Origin: Nitriliruptoraceae bacterium
GTDB lineage: Bacteria > Actinomycetota > Nitriliruptoria > Nitriliruptorales > Nitriliruptoraceae
Assembly (NCBI GenBank): GCA_007118045.1
Contig: SKTG01000019.1
Location: 1-31,600, forward strand
Direction: 5' to 3'
Length of the DNA stretch: 31,600 nt
Made by a program: the position numbers and the translations under genes. Positions 1 to 9,519 of this stretch are shown one piece after another. Below the pieces are notes generated by a model. It was not told where the DNA came from. It did no database searches and worked only from the letters and a program-made list of their open reading frames with translations. Every line of letters begins with the position of its first letter. The first letter of the stretch is position 1.

Positions 1-3
1 ATC

Positions 4-48
4 GCCGCCGAGCACCGCCGAGCGCCGCCGAGCGCCGCCGAGCGCCGA
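4..48. repeat. Short tandem decamer repeat at window start
   Basis: About 4.5 head-to-tail copies of a 10-bp unit (GCCGCCGAGC, one copy starting with A) run from position 4 to 48. The repeat decays into related GC-rich sequence further right. No gene overlaps it convincingly. It could be the edge of a longer array outside the window, or simple-sequence expansion in a non-coding spacer. Confidence 0.75.
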
Positions 49-160
49 CCTTCGGCGACCCGCTCCCGAGCGACATCCGCCGAGCGTTACCCGCACCCGT
101 CCGGAAGCCGCCGTGGCGCGGGTTCTGGACCACGCAGCGTCGGCGGCTAGGCTGCCGTGC

Positions 161-466
161 ATGAACGTTCCACGCGCCTTCGTCCTGCTCGTCAGCGCCA
201 CGCTGCTCGTGGTCGCGCTGTCCGTCGGCCCTGCCGTCGCGGCGGAGGAGGAGGGGGAGCCGGTCGACCAGACCGAGGAACCCGTGGGCGAGGAGGACGA
301 AGCGGACGAGGACCACCGTCGCGCCATGGCGGACACGCCGCGGGACCGTCTGGGTCTGCTGCTGTTGGTCTCGCTGTTCGTCGGTGGTGGGGTCGCCCTG
401 ATGAACGGCCGCAAGCAGATGAAGGGCGAGCACTCGCAGGCCAGCGGCGAGTTCCGCTGGCGCTGA
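161..466 (+). CDS. Small secreted/membrane-anchored acidic protein of unknown function
   Basis: A 101-residue protein that I do not recognise. Residues 1-28 look like a signal peptide or signal anchor: a short N-terminus with one Arg, a long Leu/Val/Ala core and an AVA-A type cleavage site. Residues 29-52 are strongly acidic (Glu/Asp-rich). Residues 63-81 form a second hydrophobic segment rich in Leu, Val and Gly, followed by a basic tail. The likely topology is an acidic extracytoplasmic linker with a C-terminal membrane anchor. I start at the ATG at 161, because the upstream in-frame extension has a composition unlike a protein and would bury the signal peptide. It runs convergent to ftsK, with only a 68-bp gap holding a 17-bp tandem repeat. 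Confidence 0.6.
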   Translation: MNVPRAFVLLVSATLLVVALSVGPAVAAEEEGEPVDQTEEPVGEEDEADEDHRRAMADTPRDRLGLLLLVSLFVGGGVALMNGRKQMKGEHSQASGEFRWR

Positions 467-484
467 GCCACCTCGGCCGCATGC

Positions 485-534
485 CTCGACGGCCCGTGCG
501 CCCTGACGGCCCGTGCGCCTCGACGGCCGTACGC
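485..534. repeat. Three tandem copies of a 17-bp unit in the convergent gap before the ftsK stop
   Basis: The unit CTCGACGGCCCGTGCGC occurs at 485-501, again at 502-518 with one change (CCTG for CTCG), and as a 16-bp version at 519-534 with further changes. The last copy directly abuts the ftsK stop codon (535-537). It lies between two convergent genes, so a role in transcript ending or protein binding is possible. I see no strong stem-loop inside a single unit. Confidence 0.75.
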
Positions 535-3120
535 TCAGATGGCGCCGGTCGAGCTGGCCTCGTCGAGCTGCTCCGGGCTCCACAGCACCTCGCGCGCCTT
601 CGACCCTTCGTTGGGTCCGACCACCCCGAGCTCCTCGAGCTCGTCCATCAGGCGCCCGGCACGGGCGAAACCGATGCGCAGCTTGCGTTGCAGCATCGAG
701 GTGGACCCCAGACCGCTGACCACGACCTGTTCGGCGGCACGCCGCAGCAGCGCCTGGTCCGAGGTGTCATCGCCGGACCGGACCGCGTCGACCTGCTCCG
801 CGTCGGCGCCCTCCTTGACGACCGTCTCCTCGAACTCCGGCTCCCGCTGCGCCCGACAGAACGACACCGCGGTGCTGATCTCCCGTTCGGTGACCCAGCA
901 ACCCTGGAGCCGCGAGGGCTTGCCCTGGCTGGCGGGGAGGAACAGCATGTCGCCCTTGCCGACCAGCTTCTCCGCCCCGTTCATGTCGATGATCGTGCGG
1001 GAGTCGGTCTGCGACGCCACCTGGAGTGCCAGGCGGGACGGGATGTTGGCCTTGATCAGCCCGGTGATGACGTCGACAGATGGCCGCTGCGTCGCGATGA
1101 TCATGTGGATGCCGACCGCGCGAGCCATCTGCGCGATGCGACAGATGGCGTCCTCGACGTCGCGCGGAGCGACGAGCATGAGGTCGGCGAGCTCGTCGAT
1201 GACCAGCAGGATGTAGGGCAGCGGTCGAGCCTCGATCGGCTCGCCCTCCGGCCCGAGGCGAGGCTGCACCTCACCAGCGGCCACCGCGTCGTTGTAGCTG
1301 TCGATGTTGCGGAAGCCGAGGTGCGCGAGCAGCTCGTAACGCTGCTCCATCTCCTTGACGCACCACTGGACGGCGTCCGCCGCGCGGCGCGGATCGGTGA
1401 CGACCGGCGAGAGCAGGTGGGGCGCGCCGGCGTAGGCGTTGAGCTCCACCCGCTTCGGGTCGATCAGGATCATGCGGACCTGGTCCGGGCGTGCCCGCAT
1501 GACGATCGAGTGGATCATCCCGTTCAGCGTCACCGACTTGCCCGACCCGGTCGCGCCGGATACGAGCAGGTGGGGCATGGTGGCGAGGTTGACCACCTCG
1601 GGGTTGCCGGCGATGTCGACGCCCATCGCGACCGTCAGTGGATGCCGGTCAGCGCGGGCCTCGTCCGAGCGCAGGATGTCACCGAGCGTGATCAGGTCGC
1701 GTTCGCGGTTGGGGACCTCGACACCGATCGCCGACTTGCCGGGGATCGGCGCCACGATGCGGACGTCCGGCGCAGCCAGCGCGTAGGCGATGTCGTCGCC
1801 CATGTTGGCGACCTTCTTGACCTGCACCCCCGGTCCGAGCTCGATCTCGAAGCGCGTGACGGTCGGACCCCGTGACCACCGGGCGACCTTGGCGTCCACC
1901 CCGAACTGGTCGAACGTCTCCTGCAACGCGGCGGTCTGGGCATCGATCGTGCGGCGGGACTGCCGCTCCATCGTGCGCCCCGAGGCGAGCAGGTCCATCG
2001 ACGGCAGCACGTAGTCGTCCCAGTCCTCGACCGGGCGGACCTTCGCGGCCTTCTTCCGGGAGCTCTCCGCCGGGACCCGAGCGCGTTCGACCGGCGGTGC
2101 CGGCGTCGCGAGGGTCTCCCGGGTCTCGTCCTGCCGCGCCGACTCGAGCGTCGCTTGCGACGGGCGCGGGGCGGGCTCCGGCTCGGCCGGCGCGGGCTCC
2201 GATCCGGTCTCGGAGCCGGTCTTGCCCGCCAGGGTGGCCCGCACGCGGGCGTCTCGCTCCTCGCGGGCGGTGTCCTCGGTCGACGACCCGTCCGGGGTGG
2301 CCGCGCCGGCCTCCTCGAGCTCGTCGTCGGACCGGATCGCGGCACCGATCCGCGTGACGAGCTCGCTGATCGGGGTGCTGGTGATCACCAGGAGCCCGAG
2401 CAGCACCAGTGCCGTGAGCACCGCTGCGGCTCCCCAGACCGACAGCGCCCACTCGAGCGGCGTCGCGACCCCCCAGCCGACCAGTCCGCCGGCCCGCCAG
2501 AGCCCACGGATCCCGTCGGCCGGCTGCGGCGCCCCGGCGAGCAGGTGAAGGCCACCCAGCACCCCGGAGACCAGGACGACGGAGCCCACGGCGATGCGGC
2601 CGATCTCCGGGCTCGGTCGCCCGACGACCACCAGCAGGCCGAACCAGGTCAGCAGCACCGGGATGAGGTAGCCGACGAGACCGAGCAGACCGAGGGTGAC
2701 CGCCTCCAGGAACGCGCCCACCGGCCCGGCCGCGTCCGCGTAGGTCCCGAGCCCGACGACCACGCCCAGCACGACCAGGGCGAGTCCACCGATGTCGCGC
2801 CGCTGGGCACCGAGGTGTTCGCGGAAGGGGGAGGCCAGACCACCTCCGCACTCGTCGCCACCCTTCTGCCGACCACCGCCACGGGTGGTCACGCTCCGGC
2901 TCCGCCCCTCCGACGACCCCGAGCCGGTGCCTCGTCGCCCGCCGCGGCCCCCGGCCCCGCCGGCGCGTCCACCCTTGCGGCCGTCCTCGCCGGAGCGGCC
3001 CTTCTTCCCGCGCGACCGGGAGGAGGTCCCCGCACCGTTCGCCCGCTCGCGCCGGGTCGTGGACGTCGAGGACCCAGCCGACGACCTCGTCAGCTTGCGG
3101 GTGCCGGTGGTGGACGCCAC
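535..3120 (-). CDS. ftsK: DNA translocase FtsK/SpoIIIE
   Basis: Septal DNA pump that moves chromosome ends through the closing division site and aligns dif for recombination. The N-terminal ~100 residues are disordered and very rich in Arg, Gly, Ser and Lys. Membrane helices follow at about residues 112-260. The RecA-like motor comes next, with Walker A GATGSGKS at residues 522-529, a Walker B region ending in VIDELADLM, and the conserved IATQRPSVDVITG segment. The C-terminal ~70 residues are a winged-helix gamma domain (LLRRAAEQVVVSG, GFARAGRLMDELEELG) of the kind that reads KOPS. Length (861 aa) is normal. I start at the GTG at 3120, which has a well-placed AGGA; an in-frame GTG at 3147 would add nine residues but has a weak ribosome-binding site. 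The rnj stop lies about 170 bp upstream. Confidence 0.96.
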   Translation of the reverse strand: MASTTGTRKLTRSSAGSSTSTTRRERANGAGTSSRSRGKKGRSGEDGRKGGRAGGAGGRGGRRGTGSGSSEGRSRSVTTRGGGRQKGGDECGGGLASPFREHLGAQRRDIGGLALVVLGVVVGLGTYADAAGPVGAFLEAVTLGLLGLVGYLIPVLLTWFGLLVVVGRPSPEIGRIAVGSVVLVSGVLGGLHLLAGAPQPADGIRGLWRAGGLVGWGVATPLEWALSVWGAAAVLTALVLLGLLVITSTPISELVTRIGAAIRSDDELEEAGAATPDGSSTEDTAREERDARVRATLAGKTGSETGSEPAPAEPEPAPRPSQATLESARQDETRETLATPAPPVERARVPAESSRKKAAKVRPVEDWDDYVLPSMDLLASGRTMERQSRRTIDAQTAALQETFDQFGVDAKVARWSRGPTVTRFEIELGPGVQVKKVANMGDDIAYALAAPDVRIVAPIPGKSAIGVEVPNRERDLITLGDILRSDEARADRHPLTVAMGVDIAGNPEVVNLATMPHLLVSGATGSGKSVTLNGMIHSIVMRARPDQVRMILIDPKRVELNAYAGAPHLLSPVVTDPRRAADAVQWCVKEMEQRYELLAHLGFRNIDSYNDAVAAGEVQPRLGPEGEPIEARPLPYILLVIDELADLMLVAPRDVEDAICRIAQMARAVGIHMIIATQRPSVDVITGLIKANIPSRLALQVASQTDSRTIIDMNGAEKLVGKGDMLFLPASQGKPSRLQGCWVTEREISTAVSFCRAQREPEFEETVVKEGADAEQVDAVRSGDDTSDQALLRRAAEQVVVSGLGSTSMLQRKLRIGFARAGRLMDELEELGVVGPNEGSKAREVLWSPEQLDEASSTGAI

Positions 3121-3292
3121 GTGCTTCCTCGCTCTCGGACCGATCACGACAGGCTACCGACCGGATACACGGGTGGAACTACAGGCGAGACGCCGCCGCT
3201 CGCGGGTGACGGCGGCACGAGGGGGCGGGCACGGGCCGGCACCCCGCGTATCCATCCGGCCCGTGGGGTCGATCCGCATCGAGGTGATCCCG

Positions 3293-4981
3293 TCAGGCGT
3301 CCTGGACGACCGGCAGGATGAAGGGCCGCCGGCCCGTCTGCTGCTTCCAGAAACGTCCGAGCGCCTGTACGACGTGACGCTGCACCACGGTCCGGTCGGC
3401 GAACTTCCCGGGCCCGAGGGTGTCGAGCTCGGCGTCCACCGCCTTGCGGGCGGATTCGAGGATGTCGGCCGCCTGCTCGTGGAAGACGACCCCCTTCTGG
3501 ATCACGACCGTGTCCCCGACCACCTCGCGCGCGTGCTCGTCGACCGTGACCATCACCACGCAGATGCCGTCCTCACCGATGCGCTGACGGTCGCGCAGCA
3601 ACGCGGGGCCCACGTCGTCGAGCAGGCCGTCGATGTAGACGTGACTGGTGGCGACGCCGGCCCCGCGCCTCACCTCGCCGTCCTCGAGGAGCAGGCTGTC
3701 GCCGTCCTCGCAGATGAAGACCTTCTCCGGCAGGCAGCCCGTCGCCTTGGCGATGTCGGCGTGCGCGCGCAGGTGCCGGTGCTCGCCGTGGACCGGGACG
3801 ACGTGCTCCGCCTCGACGATGTTGTGGAACAGCACGAGGTCGTCCGCGCTGGCGTGACCGGACACGTGGACGTGGGCGACCCCCTTGTGGATCACCGTGC
3901 AACCGCGGCGTGAGAGGTTGTTGATCGAGCGGAACACGGCCTGCTCGTTGCCGGGGATCAGGCTCGACGCGAGGATCACGAGGTCGCCCTCGCCGACCTC
4001 CAGCGTGCGGTGGTCGCCGGCGCCCATCAGCGACAGGGCGCTGAACGGCTCGCCCTGCGATCCGGTGGAGATCACGATCAGGTCCGACCGGTCGTAGCGG
4101 TCGACGTCCTTGGGCTCGACGGCGGTGTCCGGGTCGAAGTCGAGGTAGCCGAGCTCCTCCGCGATCGCCATGTTGCGGATCATGGAACGACCGACGAACA
4201 CGGGGCGACGGCCCACCTCCGCCGCCGCGTCGAGCACCTGCTGGATGCGGTGCACGTGCGACGCGAACGACGCGACCACGACCAGACCGTCGGCGTCCGC
4301 GATGTGTTGACGGATCGTCGTGCCGATCGTGCGTTCCGGCTCGACGTGGCCGGGCGACTCCGCACCGGTGGAGTCCGCGAGCAGCAGGTCCACCCGCTCG
4401 TCACCGAGCCGCGCGAAGTGAGCAAGGTCGGTCGGTCGGCCGTCCAGCGGGCTCTGGTCGAGCTTGAAGTCACCCGTGTGCACGATGAGCCCGTGCGGGG
4501 TCCGGATCGCGAACGCCACCCCGTCTGGGATCGAGTGCGAGACCTGCACGGCCTCCACGTCGAAGGGCCCCTGGCGTATCCGCTCCCCGGGCTCGATCTC
4601 CTCGAAGCGCGGGCGCGGGAGGTCCGGCCACTCCTCGAGTACGGCCTCGCAGAACGCGATCGTCAGGCGGGTGCCGTAGACCGGCAGCGACCGGTCGAGC
4701 GCGCGCAGCAGGTACGGCAACGCCCCGATGTGGTCGAGGTGACCGTGCGTGAGGAAGACCGCCTCGACGTCGTCCGGTCGGTCCGCGATCGAGCTCCAGT
4801 CGGCCAGGATGAGGTCGACCCCGAGGTGCTCCGCGTCCGGGAACAACACCCCCACGTCGATGATGGCGAGGCGCCCGTCGATCTCGATCGTGGCCATGTT
4901 GCGACCGATCTCGCCGAGACCACCGAGGAAGGCGACCTCCACGGGCGGCTGCCCGCCGGAACCTCCGGCGACCCCACTCAT
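3293..4981 (-). CDS. rnj: Ribonuclease J
   Basis: Metallo-beta-lactamase/beta-CASP ribonuclease with endo- and 5'-exonuclease activity in mRNA decay and rRNA maturation. The 562 residues match the family length. The zinc motif THGHLDH lies at residues 78-84 (H79, H81, D83, H84). HTGDFKLDQ and LLADSTGAESPG supply further metal-site and beta-CASP features, and HVSGHASADDL with VPVHGEHRHL are characteristic of RNase J. An open frame continues far upstream, but the ATG at 4981 begins the conserved region. It overlaps the dapA stop in an ATGA arrangement, with GAGG seven bases upstream. Translation is therefore probably coupled to dapA. The dapA-rnj pairing is common in actinobacteria. Confidence 0.95.
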   Translation of the reverse strand: MSGVAGGSGGQPPVEVAFLGGLGEIGRNMATIEIDGRLAIIDVGVLFPDAEHLGVDLILADWSSIADRPDDVEAVFLTHGHLDHIGALPYLLRALDRSLPVYGTRLTIAFCEAVLEEWPDLPRPRFEEIEPGERIRQGPFDVEAVQVSHSIPDGVAFAIRTPHGLIVHTGDFKLDQSPLDGRPTDLAHFARLGDERVDLLLADSTGAESPGHVEPERTIGTTIRQHIADADGLVVVASFASHVHRIQQVLDAAAEVGRRPVFVGRSMIRNMAIAEELGYLDFDPDTAVEPKDVDRYDRSDLIVISTGSQGEPFSALSLMGAGDHRTLEVGEGDLVILASSLIPGNEQAVFRSINNLSRRGCTVIHKGVAHVHVSGHASADDLVLFHNIVEAEHVVPVHGEHRHLRAHADIAKATGCLPEKVFICEDGDSLLLEDGEVRRGAGVATSHVYIDGLLDDVGPALLRDRQRIGEDGICVVMVTVDEHAREVVGDTVVIQKGVVFHEQAADILESARKAVDAELDTLGPGKFADRTVVQRHVVQALGRFWKQQTGRRPFILPVVQDA

Positions 4982-5937
4982 CGAGCGGCCTCGACGACGC
5001 TCAACGCCTCGAGCACGCCGTCCGCGACCTCCTCGGACGCGTTCGCCAACGGGGGCCGGACGGGTCCGGACGGCAACCCACGCGCCTTCAACGCGGCCTT
5101 CAGGGGAGCGGGTGAGGGCTCCCGGAACAAGGCGCGGTGCAGCGACTGGCAGCGCAGCTGCAGCTCGCGCGCACGGGCCGGGTCCTGCGGGAACGCCGCG
5201 ATCATCGCCGCGATCTCCGGCCCGACGAGGTGGGCGGCGACCGAGATCGCACCGACCGCGCCCACCGACAGCAGGGGGAGGTTCACCTCGTCCGCTCCGG
5301 ACCACAGGGAGAACCCACCGGGTGCTCCCGCCGTGGCATACGAGACGTCCGCCGCCTTGCCCAGATCGTGGGTCGCGTCCTTGACCCCGACGACGTTCTC
5401 CGTCCCCGCGAGTTGCACCAGGGTGGGCACCGCGATCTCCCGACCCGTACGCCCCGGGATGTCGTAGAGCACGACGGGCAGCTCCGTGGCGGCGGCCACC
5501 GCCTCGAAGTGGGCGACGAGCCCCCGCTGATCCGGCCGGTTGTAGTACGGGGTGACGACCAGGACCGAGTCGGCGCCCTCCTCGGCGGCCCTGATCGTGG
5601 AGGCCACGGCGTGGGCGGTGTCGTTCGAGCCCGTCCCGCACATCACCTTGGCGCGATCGCCGACAGCGGACCGCACGGCTCGCAACAGCTCCCAGGGCTC
5701 CTCGTCGCGCAACGTGGGCGCCTCGCCGGTCGTGCCGTGGACGAGCACGCCGTCGCTGCCGCTCTCCACGAGGTGGTCGGCGAGCTTCTCCGCGCCGGCG
5801 AGGTCGACCTCACCCGTCGCGGTGAAGGGGGTGACCATCGCGGTGACCAGCCGTCCGATCTCGGCCGGTGGCTCCGGCAGGCTGGTCAGTGCCGCCGCGG
5901 CGCGTGCTTCGTGCTCCGTGCTGTCGGTGGACATCAT
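4978..5937 (-). CDS. dapA: 4-hydroxy-tetrahydrodipicolinate synthase
   Basis: Condenses pyruvate with aspartate semialdehyde in the diaminopimelate/lysine pathway. The 319-residue TIM barrel shows GTTGEAPTL (residues 68-76), the YYNRP motif (131-135), LYDIPGRTG (158-166) and the Schiff-base lysine in VVGVKDAT (K186). The first ~25 residues are an Ala/Glu-rich extension; an ATG one codon downstream of the chosen start would serve equally well. The gene is followed by rnj with a 4-bp overlap. The 170-bp region upstream also holds the start of a divergent plus-strand gene, so both promoters probably lie there. The family includes other pyruvate-dependent lyases, but the synteny with rnj and ftsK supports DapA. 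Confidence 0.93.
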   Translation of the reverse strand: MMSTDSTEHEARAAAALTSLPEPPAEIGRLVTAMVTPFTATGEVDLAGAEKLADHLVESGSDGVLVHGTTGEAPTLRDEEPWELLRAVRSAVGDRAKVMCGTGSNDTAHAVASTIRAAEEGADSVLVVTPYYNRPDQRGLVAHFEAVAAATELPVVLYDIPGRTGREIAVPTLVQLAGTENVVGVKDATHDLGKAADVSYATAGAPGGFSLWSGADEVNLPLLSVGAVGAISVAAHLVGPEIAAMIAAFPQDPARARELQLRCQSLHRALFREPSPAPLKAALKARGLPSGPVRPPLANASEEVADGVLEALSVVEAAR

Positions 5938-6107
5938 CGGTCGATGGTCCTTCGGTCGGGACGTTCGGCGCGGGTCTCGGTGCTCCCGAGGTGGCGAGCG
6001 ACGGCCCGTCGGCTGCGCAGCCGTCGACCGCTCGACCGACGGTCCCCCGTATCCTAACCGTCAGCCCCCACCGCGCGGCCGGATGGGGACGGCACCCCGG
6101 AGCCACC

Positions 6108-6407
6108 GTGATCTGGCACATCGTCCGGTTCGACATGCGGCACCTCGACGCCGCCGTCCGCCAGGAGGTCGAGGCCTCCCTGGCCGAGCTCGACCGGCTC
6201 GACGAGGTCGCCTGGTCGCGCGTGGCACGCGACGTCGAGGATCCGGCCTACACCGGCCTGCTGACCGGCTTCGCGGACGCCGACGCCCTCGCCGCCTACC
6301 GGGTGCACCCGGACCACCTGCCCGTGGTGGAGCGCCTGCGCGAGCTCGAGGTCCCGGCGGTCCGTCTCGACGTGGCGACCGACGACGATCCGGCCGCGCT
6401 GCCGTGA
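6108..6407 (+). CDS. Dabb-type (stress-responsive alpha/beta barrel) domain protein
   Basis: A 99-residue protein beginning WHIVRFDM, with the pattern of a Dabb ferredoxin-like dimeric barrel: an N-terminal beta strand with H-x-V-x-F, a central helix of repeated Glu/Leu, a strand through VAWSRVARDVE, then LLTGFADADALAAYRVHPDHLPVVERL. The A-x-YxxHPxH motif is typical of the family. Members are small cytosolic proteins, some of them enzymes and many uncharacterised, so substrate and role cannot be read from sequence. I chose the GTG at 6108, because the domain starts there and sequence upstream overlaps the dapA promoter region. The stop overlaps the next gene's GTG by four bases, so the two are cotranscribed. 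Confidence 0.75.
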   Translation: MIWHIVRFDMRHLDAAVRQEVEASLAELDRLDEVAWSRVARDVEDPAYTGLLTGFADADALAAYRVHPDHLPVVERLRELEVPAVRLDVATDDDPAALP

Positions 6408-7186
6408 CCGGGGTGGTCCTCGCGCACGCGGGGCCGGGGTCGACCTGGCAGGCGATGGTGGTGGTCGCGGGCGTGGTGCTCGCGAGCCTGACCCTGCTGG
6501 CCGCCGCCGGCCGGCTGCGGGTCGACCGCCCCGACGACCTGGTCGTCCCGCTGGCCGGCACCGCGATCGTCGCCGGCCTCGGCGTGATGGGCCACGCGGT
6601 GCTCTCGGACTTCATCGGTTGGGGGCTGCCGCTCGCCGTCGTCTCGCTGCTGACCCTGCTGTTGGCCGCGTTCACGCCACTGGACATCCGCATCCCCGCC
6701 CCGCTGCCGATGGGTGCCATCCCCCTGGCCGCGATCAGCGCGTTCGTGCTGTACCAGCCGCTGACCATCGAACTCCATCCTCCGGTGGAGTTCCTCCCCC
6801 TCGCCGAGGACACGGAGGTGGCGATCCTCGCCCCCGAAGACGGTGCGGAGATCACCGCCGGAGCGGTGGCGCTGACGGTCGCCGTGGCGGACGGCTCGAT
6901 CGGTCCCGGCGACGTCCCCACGGAGCGCCTGCCCTTGGACGAGCCCTCCCACGCCGGTGCCCTCTCCGTCGCGCGACAACGGGTGGACACCGATGCGTCG
7001 AACCCGCGCGAGGCCGTCGCCGTGGACCCTGAGCAGGACTGCACGCTCGAACGTCCGTGCGACCGGGTCGACCTCGAGCTGGAGCTCGCGCCGGGCACCT
7101 GGCAGCTCCGGGTCGAGTTCCTGCGCGGGGACGGGACACCCCTGGCACCGACGGTCGTCGACACGGTGACCGTCGAGGTCGAGTGA
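6404..7186 (+). CDS. Multi-pass membrane protein with C-terminal extracytoplasmic domain, unknown function
   Basis: A 260-residue protein that I do not recognise. Hydrophobic segments lie at about residues 16-35, 47-66, 70-92 and 101-119, giving roughly four membrane helices. Residues 125-260 form a soluble domain with alternating strand-like stretches (EVAILAPEDGAEI, LELELAPGTWQLRVEFL, VVDTVTVEVE), suggesting an immunoglobulin-like beta sandwich. Two cysteines, C213 and C219, could form a disulfide if the domain is outside the membrane. The GTG start at 6404 overlaps the Dabb gene stop (GTGA), so translation is coupled. The stop is followed by a GC-rich hairpin and the convergent gene at 7212. 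Confidence 0.65.
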   Translation: MTGVVLAHAGPGSTWQAMVVVAGVVLASLTLLAAAGRLRVDRPDDLVVPLAGTAIVAGLGVMGHAVLSDFIGWGLPLAVVSLLTLLLAAFTPLDIRIPAPLPMGAIPLAAISAFVLYQPLTIELHPPVEFLPLAEDTEVAILAPEDGAEITAGAVALTVAVADGSIGPGDVPTERLPLDEPSHAGALSVARQRVDTDASNPREAVAVDPEQDCTLERPCDRVDLELELAPGTWQLRVEFLRGDGTPLAPTVVDTVTVEVE

Positions 7187-7190
7187 GACG

Positions 7191-7211
7191 CCCGACGCCG
7201 GCCGGCGCGGG
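7191..7211. terminator. Bidirectional GC-rich hairpin between convergent genes
   Basis: CCCG (7191-7194) pairs with CGGG (7208-7211) around the palindrome CGCCGGCCGGCG (7196-7207), with one bulged A. It fills the 25-bp gap between two convergent stop codons and overlaps neither coding core. There is no T-tract, as is usual for actinobacterial hairpins. Confidence 0.5.
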
Positions 7212-7585
7212 TCAGGCCCGACCGCCGCGCACGGCGGAGTAGACGTAGGCGCCGGCGACCGCGAAGACGACCGCCTGGGAGGCGTCGGCCGCCGAGAGCA
7301 GCGGAACGGCCGGGAGGCGGGCCGCGAGGTCGGCGGGCACGGTCGGCAGCACGACCACAAGCAGCACCACCGCCGCCACGATCGGGATCGTGCGGTCGCG
7401 CAGCCCGGAGCCGACACCGACCGCCGCGACCGCGCCGACCCCGAGGTAGCAGGCGACCGGCCACCACACGCTGGTCTCGCCCCCGTCGGCGGCGACCGCC
7501 TCGCCGAGGATCCGCGCCAGGTCCAGGAGCAACAGCGGTGCGACACCCAGGCCGAGGCCGAGCAGCACCGCGCGGAGCCGTTCGT

Positions 7586-7589
<4 letters not shown>
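7212..7589 (-). CDS. Small four-helix membrane protein, unknown function
   Basis: A 125-residue, strongly hydrophobic protein with about four predicted helices (residues ~7-27, 43-60, 68-85 and 102-118). There are short polar loops and no motif I recognise. The start is a GTG at 7589, which overlaps the thyX stop in a GTGA arrangement, so it is translated with thyX and probably regulated with it. Reading frames further upstream are the antisense of thyX and are ignored. A link to thymidylate synthesis is suggested only by position. Confidence 0.6.
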
Positions 7590-9205
<1,616 letters not shown>

Positions 9206-9519
9206 GAGGACCTCACGGGTCGGCGGTGACGGGCTGGTCGGCTGCGGCGGGCGTGAGACTAGCGAGGGCCTGTGACCGGCCCGGACCTCGGCGTCGGGCC
9301 CGGGGCCGCACCCACCGGCCCGCCGGCGTGCCGGCCCTGCAACGGCGCCGCACCCACCGGATGTGCTCTCCGTGCACGGTGGAGTCGCCGATACGCACAG
9401 CTGGCTCGACGGGTGACGGCCGGAACGCGCATCCTCGGCGGCGGCACCCGGACGGTGGGGTGACGGGTGCACGAGGCAGACAGCGACACGCGGGGACGCG
9501 AGGCACAGGGAGGCAGAAC
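9206..9519. other. Divergent intergenic region (thyX / methyltransferase) with a direct repeat
   Basis: This 314-bp gap should hold the promoters of both divergent genes. A perfect 14-bp direct repeat, GCCGCACCCACCGG, occurs at 9305-9318 and 9347-9360, exactly 42 bp apart (four helical turns), so both copies face the same side of the DNA. I see no clear sigma-70 boxes, tRNA or small coding gene here. Confidence 0.5.

Noticed and set aside
4..48. CRISPR-like array
   Set aside because: The units are contiguous 10-mers with no spacers, so this is a simple tandem repeat.
157..1875. Long plus-strand open frame antisense to ftsK
   Set aside because: It is antisense to a conserved gene. The composition is Arg/Asp/His/Val-rich with no domain, a usual artefact of high-GC DNA.
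4982..5641. N-terminal extension of RNase J across dapA
   Set aside because: The extension is out of frame with dapA and has no family similarity. The ATG at 4981 has a ribosome-binding site and gives the normal RNase J length.
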